64,000 nucleotides of DNA from Gammaproteobacteria bacterium (lineage in GTDB: Bacteria > Pseudomonadota > Gammaproteobacteria > DSM-16500). A program made the translations under genes and the position numbers. Shown here piece by piece: positions 46,430-55,270 of this stretch. Positions within the stretch are counted from its first letter, which is position 1. Each line of letters opens with the position of its first letter. The DNA lies in NCBI GenBank assembly GCA_031291175.1, contig JARLJO010000060.1, forward strand, positions 220,553 to 284,552, in the 5' to 3' direction. The notes under the pieces are model-generated. The model saw only the letters and a program-made list of their open reading frames with translations, was not told where the DNA came from and searched no databases.

Positions 46430-46462
46430 AAATAACACAGCCAATATTAAGGAAATATTAAG
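46430..46462 (-). promoter_or_regulatory. Perfect tandem PmrA box
   Basis: On the minus strand CTTAATATT-TC-CTTAATATT (46462-46454 and 46451-46443): two identical 9-mers with an 11-bp period. This is the form reported for PmrA targets in Legionella and Coxiella (cTTAATatT-N2-cTTAATatT). A TTATTT element at 46435-46430 is 16 bases after the start of the second half-site, the same spacing as in the two UIM promoters. Confidence 0.85.
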
Positions 46463-46774
46463 AGAATCAATATCCTATAGTATGGTTTTATTTGGACAAA
46501 TTTAGTGGTTAGTAAAAAACAAAGGACAGCAATTTAGCGGCAAAATCTGAGTGAATGCTTAATTAATTCCAGTATGACTAATACGCTGATTGATAGGAGC
46601 CAATAAATCCATATCATTACTCATCACTATTAAAGCCATTGGCTCATAGGGGTTGGTATCATTACACAGAGAACTTCGTCGTGCTGCGGCTTATCTTACG
46701 GTATCTGGCGATTGAAACCTGGCTAGAGAGCTTTCTGGATACAATGGACAAGCCACGGTACGTAGGGTTTGGTA
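46463..46774. other. 312-bp gap between the PmrA-box gene and recQ
   Basis: Contains one copy of the dispersed hairpin repeat (46737-46766). On the minus strand there is a short open stretch encoding MALIVMSNDMDLLAPINQ, which could be a gene remnant but has no assignable family. Nothing else was recognised. Confidence 0.4.
46737..46766 (+). repeat. Dispersed hairpin repeat, copy 2
   Basis: GGATACAATGGACAAGCCAC followed by GGTACGTAGG. One side of the stem is altered (AATGG for CGTGG), so it is a partly decayed copy. Confidence 0.8.
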
Positions 46775-48622
46775 TCATTCATCATAAAACACGACATCTT
46801 CTGGCGGAACTTCAAATTCATCATCCGGCTGGCCATAAATGACATCAATAAAAATACTCGCATAGCGCTGCAATTTACTCTGCCCCACCCCCGAGATGGT
46901 GGCAAACTCATTAAGAGATTTCGGTTTTTTTGCATGAATTTCAATTAAGCTACTATCGTGAAAAATCACATAAGGCGGCACACCTTGATCACGAGCCAAT
47001 TGCAGGCGTTTATTTTTTAGTGCTTGCCACAGTTCATCATTAGGTGTTGGGCCATTTTGTTCGCGCTTGATCGCGGCTTTCGACTTTCTTTTAGAGACTT
47101 CTGGATCTGTACGCAGCGCAATAGTTTGTTCGCCTCGCAAGATCGGCTGACTTTTTGCCGTCAAACGCAAACTCCCAAAGCCGCTCATATCCACGGTCAG
47201 CAAATTGGCTGCAACCAACTGACGATAAATACTTTGCCACTGCGAAGCACTATGAGCATGACCTATACCAAAAGTTGATACTTTATCATGATTAAAACGC
47301 TCAACTTGCGGTGTGATTTTGCCGCATAGCACATCAATTAAATGCTTCACCCCAAAACGTTGGCCTGTACGATAGGCACAAGACAAAGCCATTTGGGCTG
47401 CGATTTTGCCGTCCCAGGTAGCAACGGGTTCAATGCAATTATCACAGTTGTTACAAGGCGCCTCATACATTTCGCCAAAATAATGCAGCATCACATGTCT
47501 TCGGCAAAGCGTAGTTTCACAAAAACCTAACAAGGCATCCAGCTTTCTTCGTTCTAACCGCTTGTGCTGCTCGTCTGCTTCAGAGCTGTCTAGCATGTGT
47601 CGCATGGTAATTACATCACCCAATCCATACGACAGCCAAGCATTAGCCGCAAGACCATCACGGCCAGCACGGCCAGTTTCCTGATAGTAACCTTCCATGC
47701 TTTTAGGTAAATCCAGGTGCGCAACAAACCGTACGTTTGGTTTATCAATCCCCATGCCAAAAGCAACGGTTGCAACAATAATTACCCCTTCTTCCCGAAT
47801 AAAACGTTGCTGGTTTTTTTGACGGATGACATTACCCAGCCCGGCATGATATGGCAAAGCATCCCAACCTTTGTCACACAGCCAAGCTGCCGTTTCTTCC
47901 ACTTTTTTTCTTGAGAGACAATAGATAATACCTGCATCACCACGATGTTCTGTTTCTAGAAAAAGCTGTAATTGTTCGCGAGGCTGGTGTTTTTGTACGA
48001 TGCGATACCGTATATTCGGTCGATCAAAGCTCGATGAAAATTGACGCGCTGTGGTCAAACCTAATTTTTCGATGATTTCTTGACGGGTTGGTTCATCGGC
48101 TGTTGCCGTTAAAGCAATTCTTGGCACATTGGGAAAACGTTCGTGCAGCATAGAAAGCTGGATATATTCAGGTCGAAAATCATGCCCCCATTGCGATACG
48201 CAGTGCGCTTCATCGATTGCAAAAAGAGCAAGCTCTGCGCGCTCTAACAAATCTAAAAAGCGCGGCGTCATCAAACGTTCTGGCGCCACATAAAGCAAAT
48301 CCAACTTCCCTTCCATGACATCTTGCTCAACTTTCCAGGCACTTTTCGCATCCAGACTGGAATTTAAAAATGCCGCTTTAACACCTAGTTGCAGCAATGC
48401 ATCCACTTGATCTTGCATTAAGGCGATGAGTGGCGAGACAATCACGCCAAGCCCTTTTCTTGCAATAGCCGGGATTTGATAGCAGAGTGACTTACCGCCG
48501 CCTGTTGGCATTAATACCAGTGAATCATTCCCTGCAATTAAGTGTTCGATAATCTCCGCTTGATGGCCACGAAATTCATTATAGCCAAATATGCTCCGTA
48601 AAATATCTTGAGCAACCGTCAT
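46775..48622 (-). CDS. recQ: ATP-dependent DNA helicase RecQ
   Basis: 615 residues, the normal length. Helicase motif [13 protein letters not shown] (~38), DEAH box with the aromatic loop [20 protein letters not shown], motif [17 protein letters not shown] and [11 protein letters not shown] zinc-binding domain ([19 protein letters not shown]), a winged helix, and an HRDC domain at the C-terminus ([24 protein letters not shown]) complete the E. coli-type architecture. It unwinds DNA 3'-5' in recombination and fork repair. Followed upstream by the permease gene in the same direction. Confidence 0.96.
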   Translation of the reverse strand: MTVAQDILRSIFGYNEFRGHQAEIIEHLIAGNDSLVLMPTGGGKSLCYQIPAIARKGLGVIVSPLIALMQDQVDALLQLGVKAAFLNSSLDAKSAWKVEQDVMEGKLDLLYVAPERLMTPRFLDLLERAELALFAIDEAHCVSQWGHDFRPEYIQLSMLHERFPNVPRIALTATADEPTRQEIIEKLGLTTARQFSSSFDRPNIRYRIVQKHQPREQLQLFLETEHRGDAGIIYCLSRKKVEETAAWLCDKGWDALPYHAGLGNVIRQKNQQRFIREEGVIIVATVAFGMGIDKPNVRFVAHLDLPKSMEGYYQETGRAGRDGLAANAWLSYGLGDVITMRHMLDSSEADEQHKRLERRKLDALLGFCETTLCRRHVMLHYFGEMYEAPCNNCDNCIEPVATWDGKIAAQMALSCAYRTGQRFGVKHLIDVLCGKITPQVERFNHDKVSTFGIGHAHSASQWQSIYRQLVAANLLTVDMSGFGSLRLTAKSQPILRGEQTIALRTDPEVSKRKSKAAIKREQNGPTPNDELWQALKNKRLQLARDQGVPPYVIFHDSSLIEIHAKKPKSLNEFATISGVGQSKLQRYASIFIDVIYGQPDDEFEVPPEDVVFYDE

Positions 48623-48681
48623 CTTTCTTTATCCTTTTATGCTTATCTTGTTCCAGTTTGGTTTGTTATCTTGTCATGACG

Positions 48682-50112
48682 CTATGATACAAACGAGATA
48701 TCAGCCTTTTTTTTATTGTTATTAAAACGAGTGGTCAAATGGAAAATCAACCAAGGCACTAAACAACCAACGATCACACCGATTGAAATAATCATTTCGT
48801 ATTGCATCACATTTCCCACTGGAATTTGGCTGGGCGGCAAAAATCCGATAGCAATTGTAAAAAGGCAACTGCTTAAACCTAGTAAACACACAATCCATAG
48901 CCCCAACTTACCACCGGGGATCACAAACGCACGTTTCACATCAGGATATTTATAACGAAGCCGTAACGCCGCCGAAAACATGGCGACATAGACGATGAGT
49001 GACAAAATGGACGTCACAGCAGACAATACCCAAAAACTACTGGTCACCGTTGGCATTAATAAAAAAACCGAGCACAACAACGTAAAAATACCGCCCTGAA
49101 TAAACAAGACCGTCACTGGCACGCCTTTGCTGTTAGTTTTGCTTAACCTTTCAGGCAGGCAACCATCACGGCTTGCCATCAACAGACCTTTACTAGGCCC
49201 CAAAATCCAGGCATTCACACCCCCCATCGAACCACAGATAATGAGCAAGGCTAATACGGGTGTAAACCAACCCATGTGAAAGGCTTTAAAAAACGCATCA
49301 AACGCCTGTAACAAACCTGACACAATATTCAAATCTTTTTGCGGAATCACTAAGGCTATCGCCAGCGAAGATAAAACCAGGGTTGATAAAATAATGATGC
49401 CAGACCAAACAGCCGCAATCGGATAATCACGTTGCGGATTTTTCACTTCACGAGCATGTGAAGCAGACATTTCCATGCCGACCAAGCCATACACAATGCC
49501 TGTCAATAAAACCAAATTGCCTACCTTGCTGAGGTCAGGAAAAAAACTATGCCAGCTAAAATCAATATTCAGTGGCTTGCCCATGAAAAACCAGATCGCG
49601 CCTAGCACGATAATAAAAACCATCGGCACCAGTGTCCCCATAATGGCAGAGAAAGTACTCAACCAACTGGATGCGCCCATACCGAGAAAATTGATGAACG
49701 TCGATACCCAAAAGAAGAGCGTAATCACTACTAACATATACGTCTTATCATTTACCAAATTGGGATCAATGCAATAAGCCAATGTCGCTGCAATGAATGA
49801 CATAATCGTGGGGTACCAGCAAATGTTATAAAACCATTGTAACCAAATGGTAATAAAGCCAATTTTTTTGCCAAAGGCTTCTCGCACCCAAACATACACA
49901 CCTCCTGTTTCTGGCCAGCCAGTTGCGAGCTCTGCAGCCACTAACGCCACCGGCAGAAAAAAAGTGATTGCTGCTATCAAATAATAAAACACTAACGAAA
50001 AACCGTATTCTGCGCCCATGGGCAGCGTTCTTAGGCTATCAATTGCAATGACATTGATCATGACTAAACTAAAAACACTGAGCGGTTTTTTGATTGTACT
50101 ATTCATGCGCAA
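48682..50112 (-). CDS. APC-superfamily amino-acid permease (glutamate/GABA-antiporter-like)
   Basis: 476 residues with about twelve membrane helices. The N-terminal region (ELATGWPETGGVYVWVREAFG) carries the substrate-binding loop typical of the APC family, and GLVGMEMSASHAREVKNPQRDYP is characteristic of GadC/YjeM-type antiporters. It would exchange or import amino acids; glutamate/GABA exchange for acid resistance is one possibility, but no decarboxylase is nearby. ATG at 50106 is an alternative start. Confidence 0.88.
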   Translation of the reverse strand: MRMNSTIKKPLSVFSLVMINVIAIDSLRTLPMGAEYGFSLVFYYLIAAITFFLPVALVAAELATGWPETGGVYVWVREAFGKKIGFITIWLQWFYNICWYPTIMSFIAATLAYCIDPNLVNDKTYMLVVITLFFWVSTFINFLGMGASSWLSTFSAIMGTLVPMVFIIVLGAIWFFMGKPLNIDFSWHSFFPDLSKVGNLVLLTGIVYGLVGMEMSASHAREVKNPQRDYPIAAVWSGIIILSTLVLSSLAIALVIPQKDLNIVSGLLQAFDAFFKAFHMGWFTPVLALLIICGSMGGVNAWILGPSKGLLMASRDGCLPERLSKTNSKGVPVTVLFIQGGIFTLLCSVFLLMPTVTSSFWVLSAVTSILSLIVYVAMFSAALRLRYKYPDVKRAFVIPGGKLGLWIVCLLGLSSCLFTIAIGFLPPSQIPVGNVMQYEMIISIGVIVGCLVPWLIFHLTTRFNNNKKKADISFVS

Positions 50113-50280
50113 AGCTTTCCTTTAAACGTAGGTTTTCACCACATAGTATGATTCTGATTACTCTACAGAATAGAGCCGGTAAGTCTATATTATTTTTAGG
50201 TTGAATGCGGATAGCTTTGAGTTATTTGCGGGAAATACCAGAGAAGAAACACAGTCTAATTTATTTTATTTTGAAGGTCA

Positions 50281-50314
50281 AAGGGTCAAACCAAAAATCA
50301 GCGGTTTGACCCTT
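50281..50314. terminator. Hairpin downstream of the OmpA-like gene
   Basis: AAGGGTCAAACC (50281-50292) with GGTTTGACCCTT (50303-50314), a 12-bp perfect stem 13 bp after the minus-strand stop codon. No clear T run, so it may be a processed or rho-type end. Confidence 0.55.
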
Positions 50315-50327
50315 CTGCCCGTATAGC

Positions 50328-50981
50328 TTATCTCAATGTAATCACAACGCGACGGTTCATAGCACGACCGTTAGCGGTTGCATTAGAGGCAATTGGATGG
50401 CGCTCGCCCATACCGTCTGTGAAGATACGGTTAGGTGAGATGCCTTGTGCCACTAAATAGCCACCAACGCTGCTTGCGCGTCTTTCTGACAAGCTTTGGT
50501 TGTAGGATGGATTACCGACATTATCCGTATAACCTGTGATGGTGATGTTGTTTCTGTCATATTTTCTGAGAACAACAGCAACCGAATTCAATACAGGGTA
50601 GAAACCTTGTCTGACTTCAGATTGATTGGTACGGAAGGTCACATCAGAAGCCATTACTAATTGGATAGCATTGCCGTTTTGCACCACTTGCACGCCGGTA
50701 CCCACTAACATGTTGCGAAGTTCCGCATTTTCTTTATCCATGTTATTACCGATCAAGCCGCCGGTTAACGCACCGATTGCACCCCCAATCAGAGCCCCAC
50801 GACCCCCACCTGCAATGGCACCCACCGCAGCGCCGCCGACAGCACCAATACCGGTACCGATCGTTGCGTCACTGGTTTGTTGTTGGCCGGTATAAGGATT
50901 GATGGTGGAACAGCCCGACAGCAGTGTCAAACTGATACAAACGGAAGCAAAAAGTGTTTTCTTTGTTTGCATGATTTTCAT
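50328..50981 (-). CDS. OmpA-like outer-membrane lipoprotein with a glycine zipper (YiaD-like)
   Basis: About 217 residues from Met at 50981. Lipoprotein signal ending LTLLSGC. A glycine-zipper segment follows (GTGIGAVGGAAVGAIAGGGRGALIGGAIGALTGGLIG). The C-terminal OmpA domain binds peptidoglycan (ITGYTDNVGNPSYNQSLSERRASSVGGYL, ending RRVVITLR). It tethers the outer membrane to the wall, as YiaD-type proteins do. It is divergent from the coiled-coil gene. Confidence 0.92.
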   Translation of the reverse strand: MKIMQTKKTLFASVCISLTLLSGCSTINPYTGQQQTSDATIGTGIGAVGGAAVGAIAGGGRGALIGGAIGALTGGLIGNNMDKENAELRNMLVGTGVQVVQNGNAIQLVMASDVTFRTNQSEVRQGFYPVLNSVAVVLRKYDRNNITITGYTDNVGNPSYNQSLSERRASSVGGYLVAQGISPNRIFTDGMGERHPIASNATANGRAMNRRVVITLR

Positions 50982-51192
50982 ACAGTACATCTCCATGTGA
51001 CGAAAAGATAAAGTGGATTTGGGTATTAGGATCTAGTATATAAGCATATCACAAATATATTATCCGAAACGCATTCTGTCATTGCACTCTTTTTTAGCAC
51101 GTTCAAAATAAAATTCACAACGAAATGAAATCTTTTTTACCTCTCACTAATTGTCTGTTAATTGATAGCTAGAAGAAAAGATGTAAAAACTC

Positions 51193-51222
51193 TTGCCAAA
51201 AACAAGCTAATTAGTGTACAAT
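51193..51222 (+). promoter_or_regulatory. Sigma70-type promoter of the coiled-coil gene
   Basis: TTGCCA (51193-51198), an 18-bp spacer and TACAAT (51217-51222), 34 bp before the start codon. No PmrA-like repeat is present here. Confidence 0.5.
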
Positions 51223-51255
51223 TTATGATCTTTCATATTTGCGGAGATCACATTC

Positions 51256-52116
51256 ATGGCGTTAAATCGACTATTTCATCGGGTGACTCACGAAGCGGCA
51301 ATTGATACATTAAATAAAAAAAACAGCGAGTTAGAAGCAAAGCTGGCAGAACTAACCGCATCAATCGCAATTCATGAAGGACAAGAGAAAGATAATGACC
51401 TTTTTATTCGTGTATTAGAAAGCAGAATTCACCCTCAACCGTTAGCACAAGCTATAGCTGATCTTGGCAAAGCCCTCCTCAATTTTAGCGCCCCATCCAG
51501 CGCATCAGCAGCCTCGGCGCAGGCAAAACTCAGCGAAGAACAAGCCGCACAAAGAGAAAAAGATATAGCAACGCAAACGGCGCTGAAAGGAGAAAATATC
51601 AAACTGAAAGCGGCATTGCAGGCACTGCATCGGGAAGCTATCACCACCCAGTTTTCACTTGATGAAACCAAAAAAAGCTTATCAGAATATCAAGTTATTT
51701 TTGAAAAACATAAAGTCTCTAATGATGTGGTTAAAAATGTACTAAATCCTCTTGTGATCAAAATGCAGGAACTGCTGGAAATGAACAGTGGATATCTCGC
51801 CGATCCAAAAACACAAGGTGATACTATCGTGACGGACTTTAATCTTAAATTAGAAAACTTTCTGAATGCGAGTAGAGATCCCCACTGTTCGCCCTTATCC
51901 AGACTGGGATTAGTGGAAGATTTACTCCAAGATATTAGTGCATTCAAACTCCTCCATGCTGATGACTCATTTCACTCCAGCTCTAAGAAACAGCTAGAAA
52001 AGATTATCTTGCATTGCGATAACGTTTTTCCTTCGCGTCAGGTACTAGGTGGCGCATTGCGCGAACTCGAAGAACAAAATGAGCAAATGCAAACACTACG
52101 AAAATTACGAAAATAA
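51256..52116 (+). CDS. Coiled-coil protein of unknown function
   Basis: 286 residues, almost entirely helical. A coiled coil is likely at ~13-40 (AAIDTLNKKNSELEAKLAELTAS) and ~88-160 (KLSEEQAAQREKDIA…, ENIKLKAALQALHREAI), separated by an Ser/Ala stretch (SAPSSASAASAQA). The C-terminal half is helical and ends in Glu-rich then basic sequence (RELEEQNEQMQTLRKLRK). No signal peptide. GGAG precedes the ATG. Coiled-coil proteins of this sort are common among Legionellales effectors, and the glutamate-rich tail is compatible, but there is no direct evidence of secretion. It ends in a shared terminator. Confidence 0.7.
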   Translation: MALNRLFHRVTHEAAIDTLNKKNSELEAKLAELTASIAIHEGQEKDNDLFIRVLESRIHPQPLAQAIADLGKALLNFSAPSSASAASAQAKLSEEQAAQREKDIATQTALKGENIKLKAALQALHREAITTQFSLDETKKSLSEYQVIFEKHKVSNDVVKNVLNPLVIKMQELLEMNSGYLADPKTQGDTIVTDFNLKLENFLNASRDPHCSPLSRLGLVEDLLQDISAFKLLHADDSFHSSSKKQLEKIILHCDNVFPSRQVLGGALRELEEQNEQMQTLRKLRK

Positions 52117-52131
52117 TGCATTGCCAAACAA

Positions 52132-52161
52132 AAAAAGCCCATTCAATTGAATGGGCTTTTT
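52132..52161. terminator. Bidirectional rho-independent terminator
   Basis: A perfect 30-bp palindrome, AAAAAGCCCATTCAA and its complement, with A5 and T5 at the ends. It serves the coiled-coil gene on one strand and the L,D-transpeptidase gene on the other. Confidence 0.92.
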
Positions 52162-52178
52162 CATTCCTGCTGTATTTT

Positions 52179-52769
52179 TTAGTACGGTTTCACTATTACT
52201 TTGGTACCGACATTCACAAAGTTATAGCGTAACCATTCGGCATCACTCACGTGCATGCGCACACAACCGTGACTGATATTACCTTCAATCACTTCACGCT
52301 CTCCTGAACCGTGCAATGCCTGATTGCGATTAAAGAACATGCAATAAGGCATGGGCGCACCGCCTTTTGGTATAGGGAACATGCTGGATTTGCAATTTGG
52401 GCTGCCCAATGAATTCACGCGATACGTTCCCGCATGCGTGTGACAAGGACGGCCTAAATCAGGGCACCAGTTAGAACCTGCTGTTGCCAATCCCGCCTTA
52501 ATAAGCTCGCCATCCCGGTAAGCACCCCATGCATGCACATTAGGATCAACCAAAACCGCTTTGTCGCGCGTTGCAATATGTTGTGGTAAACGTTCGGCAT
52601 AATTTGGTGGTGGTGGAGCGGGTTGTCTTTCGGCTTCACGATGTGATCCTGGTTGGTCGTCCGCTGGATAGTAAGGGCCGGAGGAATCATAACGATTGGC
52701 GCATGAACTGAGCATAACGGTTAACAAACTGAACGCTAGTACTGAAACACAGGATCTAATGCTTCTCAT
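52179..52769 (-). CDS. L,D-transpeptidase (YkuD domain) lipoprotein
   Basis: 196 residues. Lipobox LSSC near residue 23, a Pro-rich linker (~36-62), then a YkuD domain from ~70. The catalytic motif SHGCVRM, with Cys169 and His167, is intact near the C-terminus, and KAVLVDPNVHAWGAYRDGELI is the expected start of the domain. Such enzymes form 3-3 peptidoglycan cross-links or attach outer-membrane lipoproteins to the wall. Convergent with the coiled-coil gene. Confidence 0.93.
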   Translation of the reverse strand: MRSIRSCVSVLAFSLLTVMLSSCANRYDSSGPYYPADDQPGSHREAERQPAPPPPNYAERLPQHIATRDKAVLVDPNVHAWGAYRDGELIKAGLATAGSNWCPDLGRPCHTHAGTYRVNSLGSPNCKSSMFPIPKGGAPMPYCMFFNRNQALHGSGEREVIEGNISHGCVRMHVSDAEWLRYNFVNVGTKVIVKPY

Positions 52770-52950
52770 ACAATCACTCCTTTTGTTTTTTTTTCTAACT
52801 CTTATTCTACATCAAATGATTTCTTTCTGCTCAATCGTATACTTTTCAAGAGATTGAGGTGAGAATACGCTTCATTTAAAGCAGTTTTGTGAAACGGACG
52901 ATGAGCGTTAACGACAAGAAAAGAAACGCATTTATTTATTCAGGACTAAT

Positions 52951-54261
52951 ATGATACAAACTGTGCGCATATTATGCTTATTCTTTATTACTGCACTTTC
53001 CATTGTCGCACAAGCAGAACCCGCGCCAACTCGTGCAGATTACACACTTCTCAATCAACAGCACTACCAGGACATCGTTTCGCGTACGCGCTTTCAAATT
53101 CAAAGCCTGTTAGCCAAACTGCAACGAACAAAAACATTCAATTCAGACAGACAAATGGCTTTCATTGCGAACGCCCTTGCTGATATTCCCTACAGTGCGA
53201 CAGACGCCATAGGGGAAGGTGACTGGCAACCACGAGCACTCACCTATCAAGGCGGCGCTGTTCACCTGAATCAAAATCCGGTTTATCGTTTAGATAAATT
53301 AAACTGCCAGTCTTTTACTGAAATCGCTTTGGCGTTAATGACATCTCATAATCTCAATCAATTTGATAAGAACTTTTTAAACATTGCTTATGGCGCTGCA
53401 TCCAATCCGAACGGTGATATTGTACGTTATTATAATCGCAATCATTTTGTGGATGGCGACTTCAATCCCATTAATCAATGGAATGGTTTATTAAAAGATG
53501 TTACGACACAAAATAGCTGGGGCGTGGATGCACCAGTCACTTCAGCCTTGATTACGCGTCAAGAATGGTTTCAGTTTCAGTTTTCTCATCTCCCTGAAAC
53601 TGTGCAAGTCCTCTCTAACGCAAATGGCGCTGCTATGGTTAAACGCTTTCTAACGACCTACTCTCATTTAAATTATCCACATTTTGCGGCAGAAAAAGTG
53701 AGTATTAGTTATTTGCCAAAGCAGCTATTGGCACTTCCTTTGACGGATGGTGGGTACGCACCCAATCAAACCTTACTGGACGCCATTCCAACGCCTGCTG
53801 TCGCTGAGATTGTATCAGATGCAAAAAGATGGACGATTCATGGGATTAATATTAAATATCAAATTGGCAGCGAATTGAGTGTGTCGCATCTTGGGGTATT
53901 GTATCGACAACAGTTTCACTACGGTGATTTAATTTATCACAAAATTTATTGTCACCATGATGGTCAAGGTCATACGGCTTGCCAAGTCATTCCGAAGACT
54001 TGTCAGAAAACACATTGCGATGAACTGATGTTTGCGCATGCGACTAAGTCTCATCCTGATGGGTTTTATTGGTATCAAGGAACAAATGGACAATTTGTCT
54101 GCGCTCGCTCACTTCCCAAAAAAATCACTCATTACACTCGCTGTAATCGAGTTGAAGCATTACCTTTATTTGATTATTTGACGGAGTATCAATATGGTTC
54201 TTATTGGTATATGAATAATCCGGCCATATTGGGTGTGCACATTGAAAAAATATTGAGTTGA
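52951..54261 (+). CDS. Secreted DUF1460-like (N-acetylmuramoyl-L-alanine amidase-like) protein
   Basis: 436 residues. Signal peptide (VRILCLFFITALSIVAQAEP). The segment RLDKLNCQSFTEIALALM (~115-132) matches the DUF1460 nucleophile region (Leu-x-Cys-x-x-Phe-x-Glu), and RNHFVDGDFNPINQWN (~155-170) fits the downstream conserved block. DUF1460 belongs to the NlpC/P60-like papain fold and is thought to cut cell-wall peptides. A C-terminal extension of ~130 residues with Cys pairs (CHHDGQGHTACQ, CQKTHC) is additional. Assignment rests on these motifs and is fairly good. Role in wall turnover inferred. Confidence 0.7.
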   Translation: MIQTVRILCLFFITALSIVAQAEPAPTRADYTLLNQQHYQDIVSRTRFQIQSLLAKLQRTKTFNSDRQMAFIANALADIPYSATDAIGEGDWQPRALTYQGGAVHLNQNPVYRLDKLNCQSFTEIALALMTSHNLNQFDKNFLNIAYGAASNPNGDIVRYYNRNHFVDGDFNPINQWNGLLKDVTTQNSWGVDAPVTSALITRQEWFQFQFSHLPETVQVLSNANGAAMVKRFLTTYSHLNYPHFAAEKVSISYLPKQLLALPLTDGGYAPNQTLLDAIPTPAVAEIVSDAKRWTIHGINIKYQIGSELSVSHLGVLYRQQFHYGDLIYHKIYCHHDGQGHTACQVIPKTCQKTHCDELMFAHATKSHPDGFYWYQGTNGQFVCARSLPKKITHYTRCNRVEALPLFDYLTEYQYGSYWYMNNPAILGVHIEKILS

Positions 54262-54317
54262 CTGGGATCTTGTCAGAGTAAATATAGATGTTATTTTTAA
54301 TGCGCTAGATTCGTATT
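54260..54317 (+). repeat. Composite repeat, copy C
   Basis: GACTGGGATCTTGTCAGAGT (54260-54279) matches the start of copies A (28947) and B (61955). The next part, ATAGATGTTATTTTTAATGC… to 54317, matches 62063-62096 within copy B with few changes. It begins two bases before the stop of the DUF1460-like gene ends. Confidence 0.75.
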
Positions 54318-54350
54318 GGTCAAGGCGTGATTAGTGACAAGCAAGCCATT

Positions 54351-54380
54351 GGATCCCGCGGACAAGCCGCGGGACGTAGG
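54351..54380 (+). repeat. Dispersed hairpin repeat, copy 3
   Basis: GGATCCCGCGGACAAGCCGC followed by GGGACGTAGG: compensated changes keep the stem (CCCGCGG with CCGCGGG), which argues for selection on the hairpin. Confidence 0.85.
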
Positions 54381-54486
54381 TAAGGTGAGTGGACAGGATG
54401 TAGGTGGGTGAGGAGTACGTAGTTGGATACATGAGTGAAATGTAGTTAGGGTTGATAGAGAAGTTCTTGTAAAAATATAAAATAGC

Positions 54487-54720
54487 GTTAACTCAAGGAG
54501 GGTCATCATCTTATGCAAGCGACTTGCCACCATGGATGGCGGCGTTAACCACAGGGATGTGGTGCTTGGAGCTGAAATAAGATGATGACCCTCCTTGAGT
54601 TAACACCGCAATCTTCCATTGTCCCTAGAATAAGATGACGGCTCTCCTTGAGCTAACACCGTAATCTTCCATTGGTGCTGGAATAAGATTTTGAGTTAAT
54701 ACTTTAATCTTCCAAGCGAG
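54487..54720. repeat. 53-bp-period tandem repeat with one inverted copy
   Basis: A 28-bp segment at 54487-54514 (begins GTTAACTCAAGGAGGGTCAT) is repeated exactly in inverted orientation at 54577-54604. Two more copies in that second orientation begin at 54630 and 54683, so the period is exactly 53 bp twice, with each copy more decayed. Each unit continues with a CACCG-AATCTTCCATTG-type tail. The whole lies in the 605-bp gap 54262-54866, which has no other supported gene. Confidence 0.9.
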
Positions 54721-54866
54721 TAGCGATGAATATCGCTATATTATCGGTCAAATTAAATCATCCAGATCAATAAGATACATAATTTCAACAAAAGCCCCTA
54801 AACTGCGTGATATACTGATGAAAATAATGTACGAAGACAGAACCATATAAAACGGAGATAAATCAG

Positions 54867-55235
54867 ATGAAATGTTTACTAAAAAACCTCAGTGTTATTC
54901 TGATTTCAGCTTCTTTGTTAACCGCTTGTGATCCTTACCATCAGAATGAAGATGTAGGCACGGTCGCGGGCGGTCTTGCGGGTGGTTTGTTAGGTAGCAC
55001 CATCGGCGGCGGTAATGGCAAAGCAGTTGCAGTCGGAGTTGGCGCAATCGGTGGCGCGCTGTTGGGTAATTCTATCGGGCGATCGATGGATCAACAGAAT
55101 GCACAATATTATGCTCCGCCACCTCGCTACTATCCTACTAATCGCGGGGATTATTATTACGCTCCACCTCCTCGAGGATATTACCAAAGCTATCCTGCTC
55201 CAGGTCCTGTTTATTACCGAGATGATTACTACTAA
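54867..55235 (+). CDS. Glycine-zipper lipoprotein
   Basis: 122 residues. Lipoprotein signal ending LLTAC (Cys ~21), then a glycine-zipper 2TM segment (GTVAGGLAGGLLGSTIGGGNGKAVAVGVGAIGGALLGNSIGRSM) and a Tyr/Pro-rich tail (YYAPPPRYYP repeated, ending YYRDDYY). Likely an outer-membrane lipoprotein of the SlyB/17-kDa-antigen type. thrA begins 35 bp after its stop, so the two may share a transcript. Function unknown. Confidence 0.88.
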   Translation: MKCLLKNLSVILISASLLTACDPYHQNEDVGTVAGGLAGGLLGSTIGGGNGKAVAVGVGAIGGALLGNSIGRSMDQQNAQYYAPPPRYYPTNRGDYYYAPPPRGYYQSYPAPGPVYYRDDYY

Positions 55236-55270
55236 AGGAATGGCACGCTTACCTTAAGAGGGGAAGCTGG

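Noticed and set aside
54297..54533. Minus-strand frame in the 54.3-54.5 kb repeat region
   Set aside because: It is made of hairpin repeat copy 3 and the inverted-repeat arm; no family features.
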